From: an uncultured Lachnospiraceae bacterium
GTDB lineage: Bacteria; Bacillota; Clostridia; Lachnospirales; Lachnospiraceae
Direction of reading: 5' to 3'
DNA length: 33,899 bases
Assembly (NCBI GenBank): GCA_902489925.1
Contig: CABUBX010000010.1
Span: 1-33,899, forward strand
Part shown: piece after piece, positions 7,033-14,879 of the stretch
Position numbering within the stretch: position 1 is the first letter of the stretch
Layout: the number at the start of each line of letters is the position of its first letter
Notes under the pieces: generated by a model
The model's input: the letters and a program-made list of their open reading frames with translations, nothing else
What the model was told of the DNA's origin: nothing
Database searches by the model: none
Position numbers and translations under genes: made by a program

Positions 7033-7959
7033 TTAATAAAATTCTACTTCTGAAAAAACTGTATCTTCGCATTGACTGCCTTTATAGACAGCGTCAATCG
7101 TAATCTTAATTGAAGATGTCTCTATCGGCTTAGAAAAACGTATATCCTGAAAATCATGAATATCTTCAAGAACAAATTCTTCAGATGTTCCATCTGAAAA
7201 GCTGACTGTGATTTTTTCAGGACGCGAGTTAATTGTATATACTCTATCATTTTTCTGATATCCGGCAGCAACCCACATGCCTTCAACCGTATAGACATTG
7301 TCAAGCATAAATACAACAGATTCACCGATACCCCGTCCGCTGGCGCCCTCAACCCAGGCTGTCGATATATTGCCGTCCATAATTCTTTCCGGCGAATGAA
7401 CAACATCCACTTCTTCCAATGAGGAGGATGCATAAACATCCGAAACATACAGCATACTAATAACCGGTGCAGGTTCTTTTGTCTCACTTTGAGACGCTTC
7501 ACTCTCCATTGATTCACTTTGAGCCGTTTCACTTTCTGAAGATGTCATTTCCTCTGTCTCGCTCTGAACCGGATGACTCTCTATAGATTCGCTTTCCCCA
7601 GGCTCTGTTTCTTTTATTTCTTCTGTTTCATTCGTCTCAGGTTTCGTTTCAACATGCTCAGTTTTAATAGGCGGCTTTTCGTCTTGTTTTTTGCCGTTTA
7701 AAAGACTTATAGCAAAAATCGCAGCCGCCGCAATAATTACAACAGCACCAATTACGGCAATAATTATGATAACCTTCTTGTTTCCCGCCCCCTTCGAAGA
7801 CGGTTGTTTTTCCGGCGGTCTCTGATTATTCACCGGCGGTCTTTGATTTCCGATATCCGCATTTTGCTTTGCTACATGACTGCTATCTGTTGTATTCCCA
7901 CAATACTTGCAAAATCTCACATTATCGGGTATCTCTCTCCCACATTTCGTACATTTCAT
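7033..7959 (-). CDS. Zinc-ribbon membrane protein with C-terminal discoidin-like / NADase-type glycan-binding domain
   Basis: Predicted 308 residues. An N-terminal zinc ribbon (Cys3, Cys6, Cys17, Cys20) is followed by a Pro/Gln-rich stretch, one membrane helix (about 63-87), a Glu/Ser/Thr-rich stalk (about 90-165) and a beta domain (170-308) with features of the NADase-type glycan-binding or F5/8-type C fold (DGNISTAWVEGASGRGIGE; INSRPEKITVSFSDG). I infer a protein with the ribbon inside, the stalk across the wall and the beta domain outside. Start ATG at 7959 is chosen because GGAGGGG lies 6 bases upstream and the zinc ribbon begins immediately; the longer open frame overlaps the upstream gene. 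It is last in a leftward group, 32 bases after the DUF3881 gene. Ligand unknown. Confidence 0.82.
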   Translation of the reverse strand: MKCTKCGREIPDNVRFCKYCGNTTDSSHVAKQNADIGNQRPPVNNQRPPEKQPSSKGAGNKKVIIIIAVIGAVVIIAAAAIFAISLLNGKKQDEKPPIKTEHVETKPETNETEEIKETEPGESESIESHPVQSETEEMTSSESETAQSESMESEASQSETKEPAPVISMLYVSDVYASSSLEEVDVVHSPERIMDGNISTAWVEGASGRGIGESVVFMLDNVYTVEGMWVAAGYQKNDRVYTINSRPEKITVSFSDGTSEEFVLEDIHDFQDIRFSKPIETSSIKITIDAVYKGSQCEDTVFSEVEFY

Positions 7960-7991
7960 ACATTTCCCCTCCACTTTTTTCAAAAAACACC

Positions 7992-8870
7992 TTATACAGT
8001 GACAAACTCCACATTCCCCTGAAGCCATATCTTCCCTTTGAATCGCCGTCCAACCATTGGCTCACCCAAAACATCTTCCTGATTAATACATAAATCAAAC
8101 ACAAGCTCATTACATTCAAGTTTTATGACATAAAGCTTTTCTTTTGTCAGTTGATTTTCCATCTGCTTAAGCCCTATAATATTTCCGAGAATATAGTATT
8201 CATCACTTGAAATGCCGTAAGGCATAAAGCAGGTTTCCACCAGTGTAAAAACATCTATTTTCTTTGCCCGTTTTGATACTGTTGTAAATAAATCAAAATC
8301 TTCCAAAGTAAGATTTTCAATGGCCTCCTCATCGCCATGCCTTGCCGCATTAATAAGGTTATTTCGGATGCGCCGCTTTGCACTGCTTTTTTTCACCATT
8401 GCCTCATTTTTATATATCGGCATAATAATTCTTCCCGAAATCGAAAGCGCTGACAATACAATCGGTTTTAATGCCCTATCGCGCTTTGCATACTGTCTGT
8501 TATCTATATAGTCAACCCTGTTTAATAAATAAAACGCAAGTGAAATATCACGGCTTATATCATCACTTACACCGATATATGATGTTCTGTCAGGAAGCTT
8601 TTCCACTGATATTTCCTCAATCACAGAAACTTCCTCTCCCCTTATATACGGAAAATAGTATTCCTTCAAAAAAATACCATCTTTATCATATTCTCCGCAA
8701 ACAGTAATTCCAATACGCTCAGCAAATTCCCGCGACCGCTCGGCAATCACAGCATCATCCCCATCTGTGATATATTCACACTTAGGCTCATCTATGACTG
8801 ACTTTAATACATTATTTAATTCATATTTATCCATTCTGCTAAATCCGATAGCTCTCATATAATCCTGCAC
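7992..8870 (-). CDS. DUF3881-family protein
   Basis: 292 residues from GTG 8870; no membrane segment, signal peptide or catalytic motif is visible. The opening MQDYMRAIGFS matches, from memory, the start of the DUF3881 family of Lachnospiraceae, whose function is unknown. A basic stretch VKKSSAKRRIRNNL lies in the middle. GTG 8870 is preferred over TTG 8885 and ATG 8858 because GAGAGG sits about 7 bases upstream and the family begins here. The gene lies between a membrane hydrolase-like gene (77 bases upstream) and the glycan-binding-like gene (32 bases downstream), so co-transcription with the latter is likely. Family recognition is moderate; a domain search would settle it. Confidence 0.75.
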   Translation of the reverse strand: MQDYMRAIGFSRMDKYELNNVLKSVIDEPKCEYITDGDDAVIAERSREFAERIGITVCGEYDKDGIFLKEYYFPYIRGEEVSVIEEISVEKLPDRTSYIGVSDDISRDISLAFYLLNRVDYIDNRQYAKRDRALKPIVLSALSISGRIIMPIYKNEAMVKKSSAKRRIRNNLINAARHGDEEAIENLTLEDFDLFTTVSKRAKKIDVFTLVETCFMPYGISSDEYYILGNIIGLKQMENQLTKEKLYVIKLECNELVFDLCINQEDVLGEPMVGRRFKGKIWLQGNVEFVTV

Positions 8871-8947
8871 AGACTTACCTCTCAATCATTCTTTTGCTTA
8901 TATTATTCTAAAGACATTTATTATAAACCGGTGATTTATAAACAATT

Positions 8948-9895
8948 TTATAAAAATATATCACAATAATCCACAATTTTTTCAGGCGCTTCCACATGAA
9001 TAAGCTTTTTGCACCCTTTGACAGTCACGGCTTCAATGGCCGGATTCAACACTGTGTAATCCTCAATGATTTGTGACATATCCTTATCATCTTCTCCGCC
9101 AATAATAAACATACTGTAATCACTGACCTTTATCGCCCGCTCAATGCTTACCTCTGTAAAATGACTTAATATACTGGCATACAAATATTTTGAAGAAGTT
9201 CCGCCCAAATGCGCAGCTTCACGGTAAGCTTCCACATCAACCTTTCGAATCTTTTCCGGATTACAAATATATTTATCTTCAAAATGTTTTTCAGTCATTT
9301 TTTTTGAAAAGCACAGGTTATACACAAGTGTCCCAACTATCGGCATACAAATCGCGTATTTGAGCAGCTTATCTTTAAAAGACGGTGTCTTGGCTGCTTC
9401 CCGAACAGACGCCGGACTTATAAAAAGAAGTCTGTTGTACAAATGAGCTTCCATATGACAAGCCATAATTGCCAATGATGAAGCACGACCGCTTGTAATA
9501 ATATCTGTCTTTCCTTTAATAACCTCTTTTACAAAATCATTCAGAAGCTGTACATACAGGTAGTTTGTATAAGTAATCTTTGGTTTATCCGAATGTCCGC
9601 AGCCGAGCAAATCAATGACATAAACTGTATGCTTTTTCGACAACTCATCTACAAGATATTTCCACTCATACCCGGATGCATCACAAGATAAATCATGAAC
9701 AAGCAAAAGAGGGTGTCCCTCACCAGTCTTTCGATAATAAATATTTCCAAAACGCCATTTATAAATATTTCCATGCTCAGATGCCAAAATCTTTTTCATA
9801 GTTGAATAATAAAAAACAGCTTTATTTAAAATCCATGTACCACTTATGGCAGCTGTGGAAATCAACACGGTTTTTAATAACTTTTTCTTTTTCAT
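8948..9895 (-). CDS. Membrane-anchored alpha/beta-hydrolase-fold protein
   Basis: 315 residues. A basic N-terminus and one helix (about 8-30) suggest an anchor or uncleaved signal. The alpha/beta hydrolase core follows: the HDLSCDASGYEW loop after strand 3 (oxyanion region, usually HG), VIDLLGCGHSDKP (usual D-x-x-G-x-G-x-S-D-x-P), GGEDDKD as the acid-residue loop, and LIHVEAPEKI with His300 in the expected place. The nucleophile elbow, normally G-x-S-x-G, reads TSGRASS (134-140), so the catalytic serine position is not clearly kept. It may be a non-catalytic or altered member. ATG 9895 has AAGGAGGG at good spacing. Two TATAAT-like -10 elements lie upstream on the minus strand, but no firm -35. 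Confidence 0.8.
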   Translation of the reverse strand: MKKKKLLKTVLISTAAISGTWILNKAVFYYSTMKKILASEHGNIYKWRFGNIYYRKTGEGHPLLLVHDLSCDASGYEWKYLVDELSKKHTVYVIDLLGCGHSDKPKITYTNYLYVQLLNDFVKEVIKGKTDIITSGRASSLAIMACHMEAHLYNRLLFISPASVREAAKTPSFKDKLLKYAICMPIVGTLVYNLCFSKKMTEKHFEDKYICNPEKIRKVDVEAYREAAHLGGTSSKYLYASILSHFTEVSIERAIKVSDYSMFIIGGEDDKDMSQIIEDYTVLNPAIEAVTVKGCKKLIHVEAPEKIVDYCDIFL

Positions 9896-10159
9896 CCGAT
9901 GCCCTCCTTACAGCTTTTCTTAATCAAAATATCTTTGACCATACCTCCATTATATGATAATATTTCTTATTATACAAACATTTTTTAATAGATATTTTAC
10001 GCAAAATGTAGTAGAATATAGAGATGTATGTCACTATATTTCAGTCTATTTTCAAGATTGAAAATAAGCTTGTGCATGACGATAAAACTTATTTTTTTGC
10101 ATATTTATGCATTTTTAATGATTACGATTAAACTATTATGTGAAAGGATGTCTAATTTT

Positions 10160-11845
10160 ATGAAACAAAAAGTTGTTGAATTACTCTCAAAGTACATTGA
10201 TGCCCTGACAGCTGATGAGCTTGACAGTATTATTGAAATTCCTCCAAAATCTGATATGGGTGACTTTGCTTTTCCATGCTTCCGTCTTGCAAAGGTATTC
10301 AGAAAAGCGCCGCCTATGATTGCAAAAGAGCTGGAAGAAAAGATTGAAAAACCTGATTTTCTCGATAGAATCGAGGTTCAGGGCGGATATCTTAACTTTT
10401 TTGTGGATAAATCATTATTTGCAAAACAAATTGTGGAAAACTACTTAAATTCTGACAATTATGGCGGTTCCAAAGAGGGCGAAGGCAAAACAATTTGTAT
10501 CGACTACTCCTCTCCAAACGTTGCCAAAAATTTCCATGTCGGTCATTTAAGAACAACTATTATCGGTAATTCCTTAAATAATATTTATAAAAAACTTGGT
10601 TATAACGTTGTTCGCATTAATCATCTCGGTGATTGGGGAACACAATTCGGAAAACTGATTGTTGCCTATAAAAAATGGGGCAGCAAGGAAGCCATTGAAG
10701 AAAACGGTATTTCCGAATTAATGAATATTTATGTAAAATTCCATGATGAGGCTGAAAAAGATGACAGCTTAAACGACGAAGCCCGCGCTTGGTTCACAAA
10801 AATGGAACAGGGTGATGAAGAAGCTTTAAGCATTTGGAAATGGTTCCGTGAAATCAGTCTTAAAGAGTTTTTACGTGTATATGATATGCTCGGTATTGAA
10901 TTTGACTCTTATGCAGGTGAAAGTTTTTACAATGATAAAATGGCTGCTGTCATTGAAGAATTAAAAGAAAAGGGATTAATCACTGTCAGTGACGGCGCAC
11001 AGATTGTCAACTTAGAAGAATACAATATGCCGCCGTGTCTGATTACAAAAAAAGACGGAAGCTCTCTTTATGCTACAAGAGATATTTCTGCAGCACTTTA
11101 TAGAAAAAAGACTTATGATTTTTCAAAATGTATTTATGTTACAGGATTAGAACAAAAACTTCATTTTGCTCAATGGTTTACGGTTATCAATATGATGGGC
11201 TACGAATGGTCTAAAGACCTTGTTCATGTTCCTTACGGCTTAGTCAGCTTAAAAGGCGGAAAGTTATCCACACGTAAAGGCAATGTCATCTACGCTGAAG
11301 ACATTTTAAATGAATCCATCCAAAAAATCAGAGATACTATTGCCGAAAAGAATCCTGAACTTCCAAATAAAGAAGAAGTTGCACATCAGGTTGGTATTGG
11401 CGCTATTCTTTTCAACGACTTATATAACCAGCGCATCAAAGACGTCACCTTCGATTGGGAAAAGATTCTCAACTTTGACGGCGAAACCGGACCATATGTT
11501 CAGTACACTTATGCCCGTGCTGCAAGTGTTCTCAGAAAAATCGGTGATGTTCCTGCTACAATCGACTACAGCGCATTGACAGACGAAGCATCCATGGCAC
11601 TTTTAAAAGAAATTTCAAGATACTCTGCTGTTGTCAAAGATGCCTCTGAAAAGTATGAGCCATCCGTTGTTGCTCGTTTTGCAGTTGCCGTCGCTCAGGC
11701 GTTCAACAAATTCTATCACGAATGTCAGATTAATGTTGAAGATGAAACACTCAAGTACACTCGTGCGAATGTTGTTTCTATCACAAAGGCCGTCCTCAAA
11801 GATGCGCTCGGACTTCTCGGAATCTCATGTCCTGAGCAGATGTAA
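10160..11845 (+). CDS. argS: Arginyl-tRNA synthetase
   Basis: Class I synthetase that charges tRNA-Arg with arginine, in the cytoplasm. 561 residues, the usual length. The N-terminal additional domain (PPKSDMGDFAFPCFRLAKVF) is followed by the HIGH-type motif HVGH (126-129), the KMSKS-type loop KLSTRKGN and a DALR anticodon-binding domain at the end. ATG 10160 is chosen: AAAGGA lies about 11 bases upstream and the family's N-terminal domain starts here; in-frame upstream ATGs at 10028 and 10148 would add a hydrophobic or unsupported extension. No T-box motif (GGTGGNACCGCG) is present upstream, though short AT-rich stem-loops occur. The gene runs toward the origin, head-on to replication, and ends in a strong terminator after the first parS. 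Confidence 0.97.
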   Translation: MKQKVVELLSKYIDALTADELDSIIEIPPKSDMGDFAFPCFRLAKVFRKAPPMIAKELEEKIEKPDFLDRIEVQGGYLNFFVDKSLFAKQIVENYLNSDNYGGSKEGEGKTICIDYSSPNVAKNFHVGHLRTTIIGNSLNNIYKKLGYNVVRINHLGDWGTQFGKLIVAYKKWGSKEAIEENGISELMNIYVKFHDEAEKDDSLNDEARAWFTKMEQGDEEALSIWKWFREISLKEFLRVYDMLGIEFDSYAGESFYNDKMAAVIEELKEKGLITVSDGAQIVNLEEYNMPPCLITKKDGSSLYATRDISAALYRKKTYDFSKCIYVTGLEQKLHFAQWFTVINMMGYEWSKDLVHVPYGLVSLKGGKLSTRKGNVIYAEDILNESIQKIRDTIAEKNPELPNKEEVAHQVGIGAILFNDLYNQRIKDVTFDWEKILNFDGETGPYVQYTYARAASVLRKIGDVPATIDYSALTDEASMALLKEISRYSAVVKDASEKYEPSVVARFAVAVAQAFNKFYHECQINVEDETLKYTRANVVSITKAVLKDALGLLGISCPEQM

Positions 11846-11860
11846 AACATAATCTATCAA

Positions 11861-11876
11861 TGTTTCACGTGAAACA
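11861..11876. other. parS centromere site 1
   Basis: TGTTTCACGTGAAACA is a perfect 16-bp palindrome identical to the consensus parS bound by chromosomal ParB/Spo0J. It lies 15 bases after the argS stop codon. ParB loads here as a clamp and spreads, seeding the origin-segregation complex. Confidence 0.95.
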
Positions 11877-11890
11877 TTACTTTCTTTTCA

Positions 11891-11915
11891 CGTAGTAGTC
11901 TTTTAACCTACTACG
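11891..11915. repeat. Inverted repeat between the parS sites
   Basis: CGTAGTAG (11891-11898) and CTACTACG (11908-11915) form a perfect 8-bp stem around a 9-base loop. It is not followed by a T-tract, so it is not an obvious terminator. Function unknown. Confidence 0.5.
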
Positions 11916-11944
11916 AGGAATAAATAAACTATTATTATATTAAA

Positions 11945-11985
11945 AGAGTCTGTATATCAATCCGATAGATATACAGGCTCTTTTT
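11945..11985 (+). terminator. Rho-independent terminator of argS
   Basis: A 14-bp stem, AGAGTCTGTATATC (11945-11958) with its partner at 11968-11981 (one G-U pair), is followed by TTTTT. It separates argS from parAB. The left side is A-rich, so it could also act on leftward transcripts. Confidence 0.9.
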
Positions 11986-12060
11986 AAATATTCAACACTA
12001 TCTTCATAATATATTTCATATATGTTTTGTATTTGAAGCAAGCATCTTGCAAATACCAAA

Positions 12061-12076
12061 TGTTTCACGTGAAACA
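12061..12076. other. parS centromere site 2
   Basis: A second perfect TGTTTCACGTGAAACA, exactly 200 bp from the first and about 50 bp upstream of the parA -10 element. Between the two sites lie an inverted repeat and the argS terminator; the remainder of this 370-bp gene-free stretch shows only AT-rich sequence and the parA promoter. Confidence 0.95.
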
Positions 12077-12121
12077 TTTTATATTTATTTCTTTATTCGT
12101 ATAGCTATGCCCCTATTATTA

Positions 12122-12130
12122 TGTTATAAT
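12122..12130 (+). promoter_or_regulatory. Extended -10 promoter of parA
   Basis: TGTTATAAT (TGnTATAAT) lies about 86 bases before the parA ATG. There is no good -35. parS site 2 lies 46 bases upstream, so ParB spreading could repress it. Confidence 0.5.
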
Positions 12131-12215
12131 AAACAAGCAAAACGTACTATTTACTTTTATTGATGATACATAATATGTACCAAACCCGGTACAGTTATAG
12201 AAAGAGGCAGATTTT

Positions 12216-12995
12216 ATGAGCAGAATTATTTCAATTGCAAACCAAAAAGGCGGTGTCGGAAAAACAACGACTACCATTAATTTATCCGCCTGTTTAGCTG
12301 AAAAAGGCAAGAAAGTGCTCGTTGTCGATATTGACCCACAGGGTAATACGAGCAGCGGACTTGGTCTTGATAAAGATACCTTAGAAAATACAATTTATGA
12401 GTTGTTTTTGAATGAATGTACTTTAGATGAATGTGTACAAGCAAGTATCGTAGAAAATCTTGATGTCATTCCGTCAAACATCAATCTTTCAGGTGCAGAA
12501 ATTGAATTAATTTCCATAGAAGACAAAGAATTTCTTTTAAAAAATATTCTTGATTCACTTAGGGATAAGTATGACTATATTCTTATTGACTGTCCGCCAT
12601 CATTGAATTTACTTACAGTCAATGCCATGACAGCTTCTGATACAGTGCTTGTTCCTATTCAATGCGAATACTATGCTCTTGAAGGTTTAACACAGCTTAT
12701 ACATACAATTGATTTGATAACCGACCGGTTAAACGATAAACTTGAAATTGAAGGTATTGTATTTACGATGTATGACGCACGAACGAATCTTTCAACTCAA
12801 GTTGTTGAAAATGTAAAAGAAAATTTGGACAGACGTATCTATAAAACAATTATTCCAAGAAATGTCCGCCTTGCCGAAGCCCCTAGTTATGGTATGCCGA
12901 TTATTATGTATGATTCAAAATCATCCGGCGCAGAGGCTTATAGATTTTTGGCAGAAGAAGTTATAGAAAGAGAGACGGAAGGAGAATGGTTGTAA
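12216..12995 (+). CDS. parA: Chromosome partitioning ATPase ParA/Soj
   Basis: 259-residue Walker-type ATPase that binds DNA non-specifically and is stimulated by ParB to move or orient the origin; in firmicutes its homologue also controls DnaA. The deviant Walker A motif KGGVGKTTT is at residues 10-18, DIDPQGNTSSG follows, and LIDCPPSLN forms the Walker B region. Length is normal and no membrane-targeting extension is present. ATG 12216 has a weak AGAGG upstream. It overlaps parB by one base at TAATG, which shows translational coupling. The pair runs toward the origin and converges on rsmG; two parS sites lie immediately upstream. Confidence 0.96.
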   Translation: MSRIISIANQKGGVGKTTTTINLSACLAEKGKKVLVVDIDPQGNTSSGLGLDKDTLENTIYELFLNECTLDECVQASIVENLDVIPSNINLSGAEIELISIEDKEFLLKNILDSLRDKYDYILIDCPPSLNLLTVNAMTASDTVLVPIQCEYYALEGLTQLIHTIDLITDRLNDKLEIEGIVFTMYDARTNLSTQVVENVKENLDRRIYKTIIPRNVRLAEAPSYGMPIIMYDSKSSGAEAYRFLAEEVIERETEGEWL

Positions 12996-14056
12996 TGAAA
13001 AAAGGTGGTCTCGGTAAAGGGCTTGATTCACTAATTCCAAACAGTAAAACAAACACACAAAGTCGTGAAAAACTCAGTAGCAAATCCGAAAAAATCGTAG
13101 AAAAGATTGTTGAAGTACCAGTTGAAAAGGTTGTTGAAAAAGTCGTCGAAGTACCGGTTGAAAAGGTTGTTGAAAAAGTCGTTGAAGTACCGGTTGAAAA
13201 GGTTGTTGAAAAAGTCGTCGAAGTACCAATCGAAAAAGTTGTTGAGAAAGTTATTGAGAAACCGGCTGAAATTATGATTAAGATTGATGAAATCGAACCC
13301 GACAGAAGTCAGCCAAGGAAAAATTTTGATGAAGACACACTCCTCGAATTGGCAGAATCAATTAAACATGTCGGTGTTATCCAACCGCTGCTTCTTCAAA
13401 AAGAAGACGGTTATTACAAAATTATTGCCGGAGAACGACGTTGGCGGGCCGCAAGAATAGCCGGACTGACAGAAATCCCATGTATCATTAAAGAGTTTTC
13501 TCCAATGGAAGCTGTAGAAATCGCTCTCATTGAAAATATTCAGCGTGAAGACCTAAACCCTATTGAAGAAGCTCAGGCATTTCAACGACTGATTTCTGAA
13601 TTTGGCTTAAAACAAGATGAAGCTGCCGAAAGAGTTTGCAAAAGCCGTACTGCAATTACAAACTCTCTCCGTCTTTTAAAGCTTGACTCCCGTGTTCAGC
13701 AGATGATTATTGACAGTATGATTTCAAGCGGTCACGGACGTGCCCTCTTAGGCATTTCTGACCTTGAACTTCAATACAATATTGCGACTCAAATTTTTGA
13801 TAATTCCATGAGTGTCCGCGAAACAGAGCGACTCGTCAAGGAACTGACATCAGAAAAACAGAAGAAACCTGAAGCAAAGAAAGAATCTCTTGAAACTCAG
13901 CTTGCCTATCAATCCATCGAAGAAAAAATCAAAAATATTATGGGAACAAAGGTCAGCATTAAAACAAAAGCTAACAACAAAGGGAAAATAGAGATTGAAT
14001 ATTATTCCATGGAAGATTTCGAAAGAATCATTGATTTACTGGAATCACTCCAATAA
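12995..14056 (+). CDS. parB: Chromosome partitioning protein ParB/Spo0J with a repeat linker
   Basis: 353 residues. The conserved N-terminal box MKKGGLGKGLDSLIP (contact with ParA) is followed by an unusual linker (about 33-92) of nearly identical 12-residue units of type EVPVEKVVEKVV, then the ParB/Srx CTPase domain (GERRWRAARIAG; ENIQREDLNPIEEAQAF), an HTH that reads parS (around DEAAERVCKSRTAITN and GHGRALLG) and a C-terminal dimer domain. Most firmicute homologues are about 280-300 residues, so the linker accounts for the extra length. ATG 12995 is preferred to ATG 12986 because the family begins MKKGGLGKGL and the TAATG overlap is typical; GGAG lies 10 bases upstream. It ends in a strong shared terminator. 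Confidence 0.95.
   Translation: MKKGGLGKGLDSLIPNSKTNTQSREKLSSKSEKIVEKIVEVPVEKVVEKVVEVPVEKVVEKVVEVPVEKVVEKVVEVPIEKVVEKVIEKPAEIMIKIDEIEPDRSQPRKNFDEDTLLELAESIKHVGVIQPLLLQKEDGYYKIIAGERRWRAARIAGLTEIPCIIKEFSPMEAVEIALIENIQREDLNPIEEAQAFQRLISEFGLKQDEAAERVCKSRTAITNSLRLLKLDSRVQQMIIDSMISSGHGRALLGISDLELQYNIATQIFDNSMSVRETERLVKELTSEKQKKPEAKKESLETQLAYQSIEEKIKNIMGTKVSIKTKANNKGKIEIEYYSMEDFERIIDLLESLQ
13109..13252 (+). repeat. Four 36-bp tandem repeats inside parB
   Basis: Units begin at 13109, 13145, 13181 and 13217. The first three differ by only a few bases (GTY-GAAGTACC-R-GTTGAAAAGG and so on); the fourth has more changes and a fifth decayed partial unit follows. Each encodes a 12-residue unit rich in Val, Glu, Lys and Pro. 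The near-identity at DNA level suggests recent slippage or unequal exchange and makes copy number likely to vary between strains. Confidence 0.92.
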
Positions 14057-14070
14057 AAACGATAAGATTA

Positions 14071-14103
14071 AAAAACTCTCATCACTAGATGAGAGTTTTT
14101 TTA
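14071..14103. terminator. Bidirectional terminator between parB and rsmG
   Basis: The stem ACTCTCATC / GATGAGAGT with loop ACTA is flanked by AAAAA and TTTTTTT. It is symmetrical enough to stop both converging transcripts. Confidence 0.9.
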
Positions 14104-14114
14104 ATGATTTTTAT

Positions 14115-14855
14115 TTACTGTATAGGCTCTTTTGACGGCTTTCCCGCTTTCCTTGGATAAGCTTTTTTTGTTGATGCTTTTTTATCAATAACTACAAGAC
14201 TTCTCTCTATATCTGTTTCAGAAAGCGTAAAGCTTTTCACTTCCCGAAGCTGTCCTCCCAAAACCTTTATTGCCTTATCAGCCTGATTAAGCTCGTCCGT
14301 GATATTCCCGGATTTATACGGAATAAATGCCCCACCCACACGGACAAACGGCATACAATACTCCGTCAATGTTGATAAATTGGCAACAGCTCTGGATACG
14401 CAATAGTCAAATTGCTCTCTGAACTCTTTTTGGCGTCCATAATCTTCCGCACGTCCATGATAACCTTCAATCCCCTCAAGCGAAAGAGCTTCTATCACTT
14501 CATTTAAAAAGCTGATTCTTTTATTGAGAGAATCTAAAAGTGTCACGTGAAGCTTAGGAAAAACAATTTTCAACGGTACACCCGGAAAACCGGCGCCCGT
14601 GCCCAAATCTATAAGTTTTTTGCCAGATAACGCTTCCTCAGCATTTTTTTGTCCACCAAAAACCTTTGCAAGCGCAAGACTATCCACAAAATGCTTGTTG
14701 ATAACTTCCTCAAATTCTGTAATTGCTGTGAGATTCATCACTTTATTCTTTTCTATAAGTAACTCATAGTATAACATCAGCTGGTCATACTGCTGCTCGC
14801 TCAAAGTAAATCCTGCCGCAAGCAATCTGTCCTTCAAATAATTTTTATCACTCAT
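14115..14855 (-). CDS. rsmG: 16S rRNA (guanine-N7)-methyltransferase RsmG (GidB)
   Basis: Methylates the N7 position of a guanine (G527 in E. coli numbering) in the 530 loop of 16S rRNA, using S-adenosylmethionine. 246 residues, normal length. The N-terminal YYELLIEKNKVMNLTAI and the SAM-binding loop LIDLGTGAGFPGVPLKI are diagnostic. A basic, Lys-rich tail (DKKASTKKAYPRKAGKPSKEP) is typical of firmicute members. ATG 14855 is the family start, although only a weak purine tract lies upstream. It is the last gene of the leftward block, 24 bases after mnmG. Loss of this gene is known in other bacteria to give low-level streptomycin resistance. Confidence 0.97.
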   Translation of the reverse strand: MSDKNYLKDRLLAAGFTLSEQQYDQLMLYYELLIEKNKVMNLTAITEFEEVINKHFVDSLALAKVFGGQKNAEEALSGKKLIDLGTGAGFPGVPLKIVFPKLHVTLLDSLNKRISFLNEVIEALSLEGIEGYHGRAEDYGRQKEFREQFDYCVSRAVANLSTLTEYCMPFVRVGGAFIPYKSGNITDELNQADKAIKVLGGQLREVKSFTLSETDIERSLVVIDKKASTKKAYPRKAGKPSKEPIQ

Positions 14856-14879
14856 CTATTAACTCCACTTATAAATATC

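Noticed and set aside
7122..7532. 136-residue leftward open frame inside the glycan-binding-like gene.
   Set aside because: It lies in another frame of a well-supported gene, is unusually basic and has no ribosome binding site.
10028..10159. N-terminal extension of argS (44 extra residues) or a T-box leader.
   Set aside because: The extension is hydrophobic, lacks a ribosome binding site and does not match ArgS; no T-box core motif is present in the region.
13109..13252. CRISPR-like array.
   Set aside because: The 36-bp units are directly adjacent without spacers and stay in the parB reading frame.
14540..14555. A third parS-like site inside rsmG (AGTGTCACGTGAAGCT).
   Set aside because: Only about 12 of 16 bases match and the outer arms are not symmetrical; chance match in coding sequence is likely.
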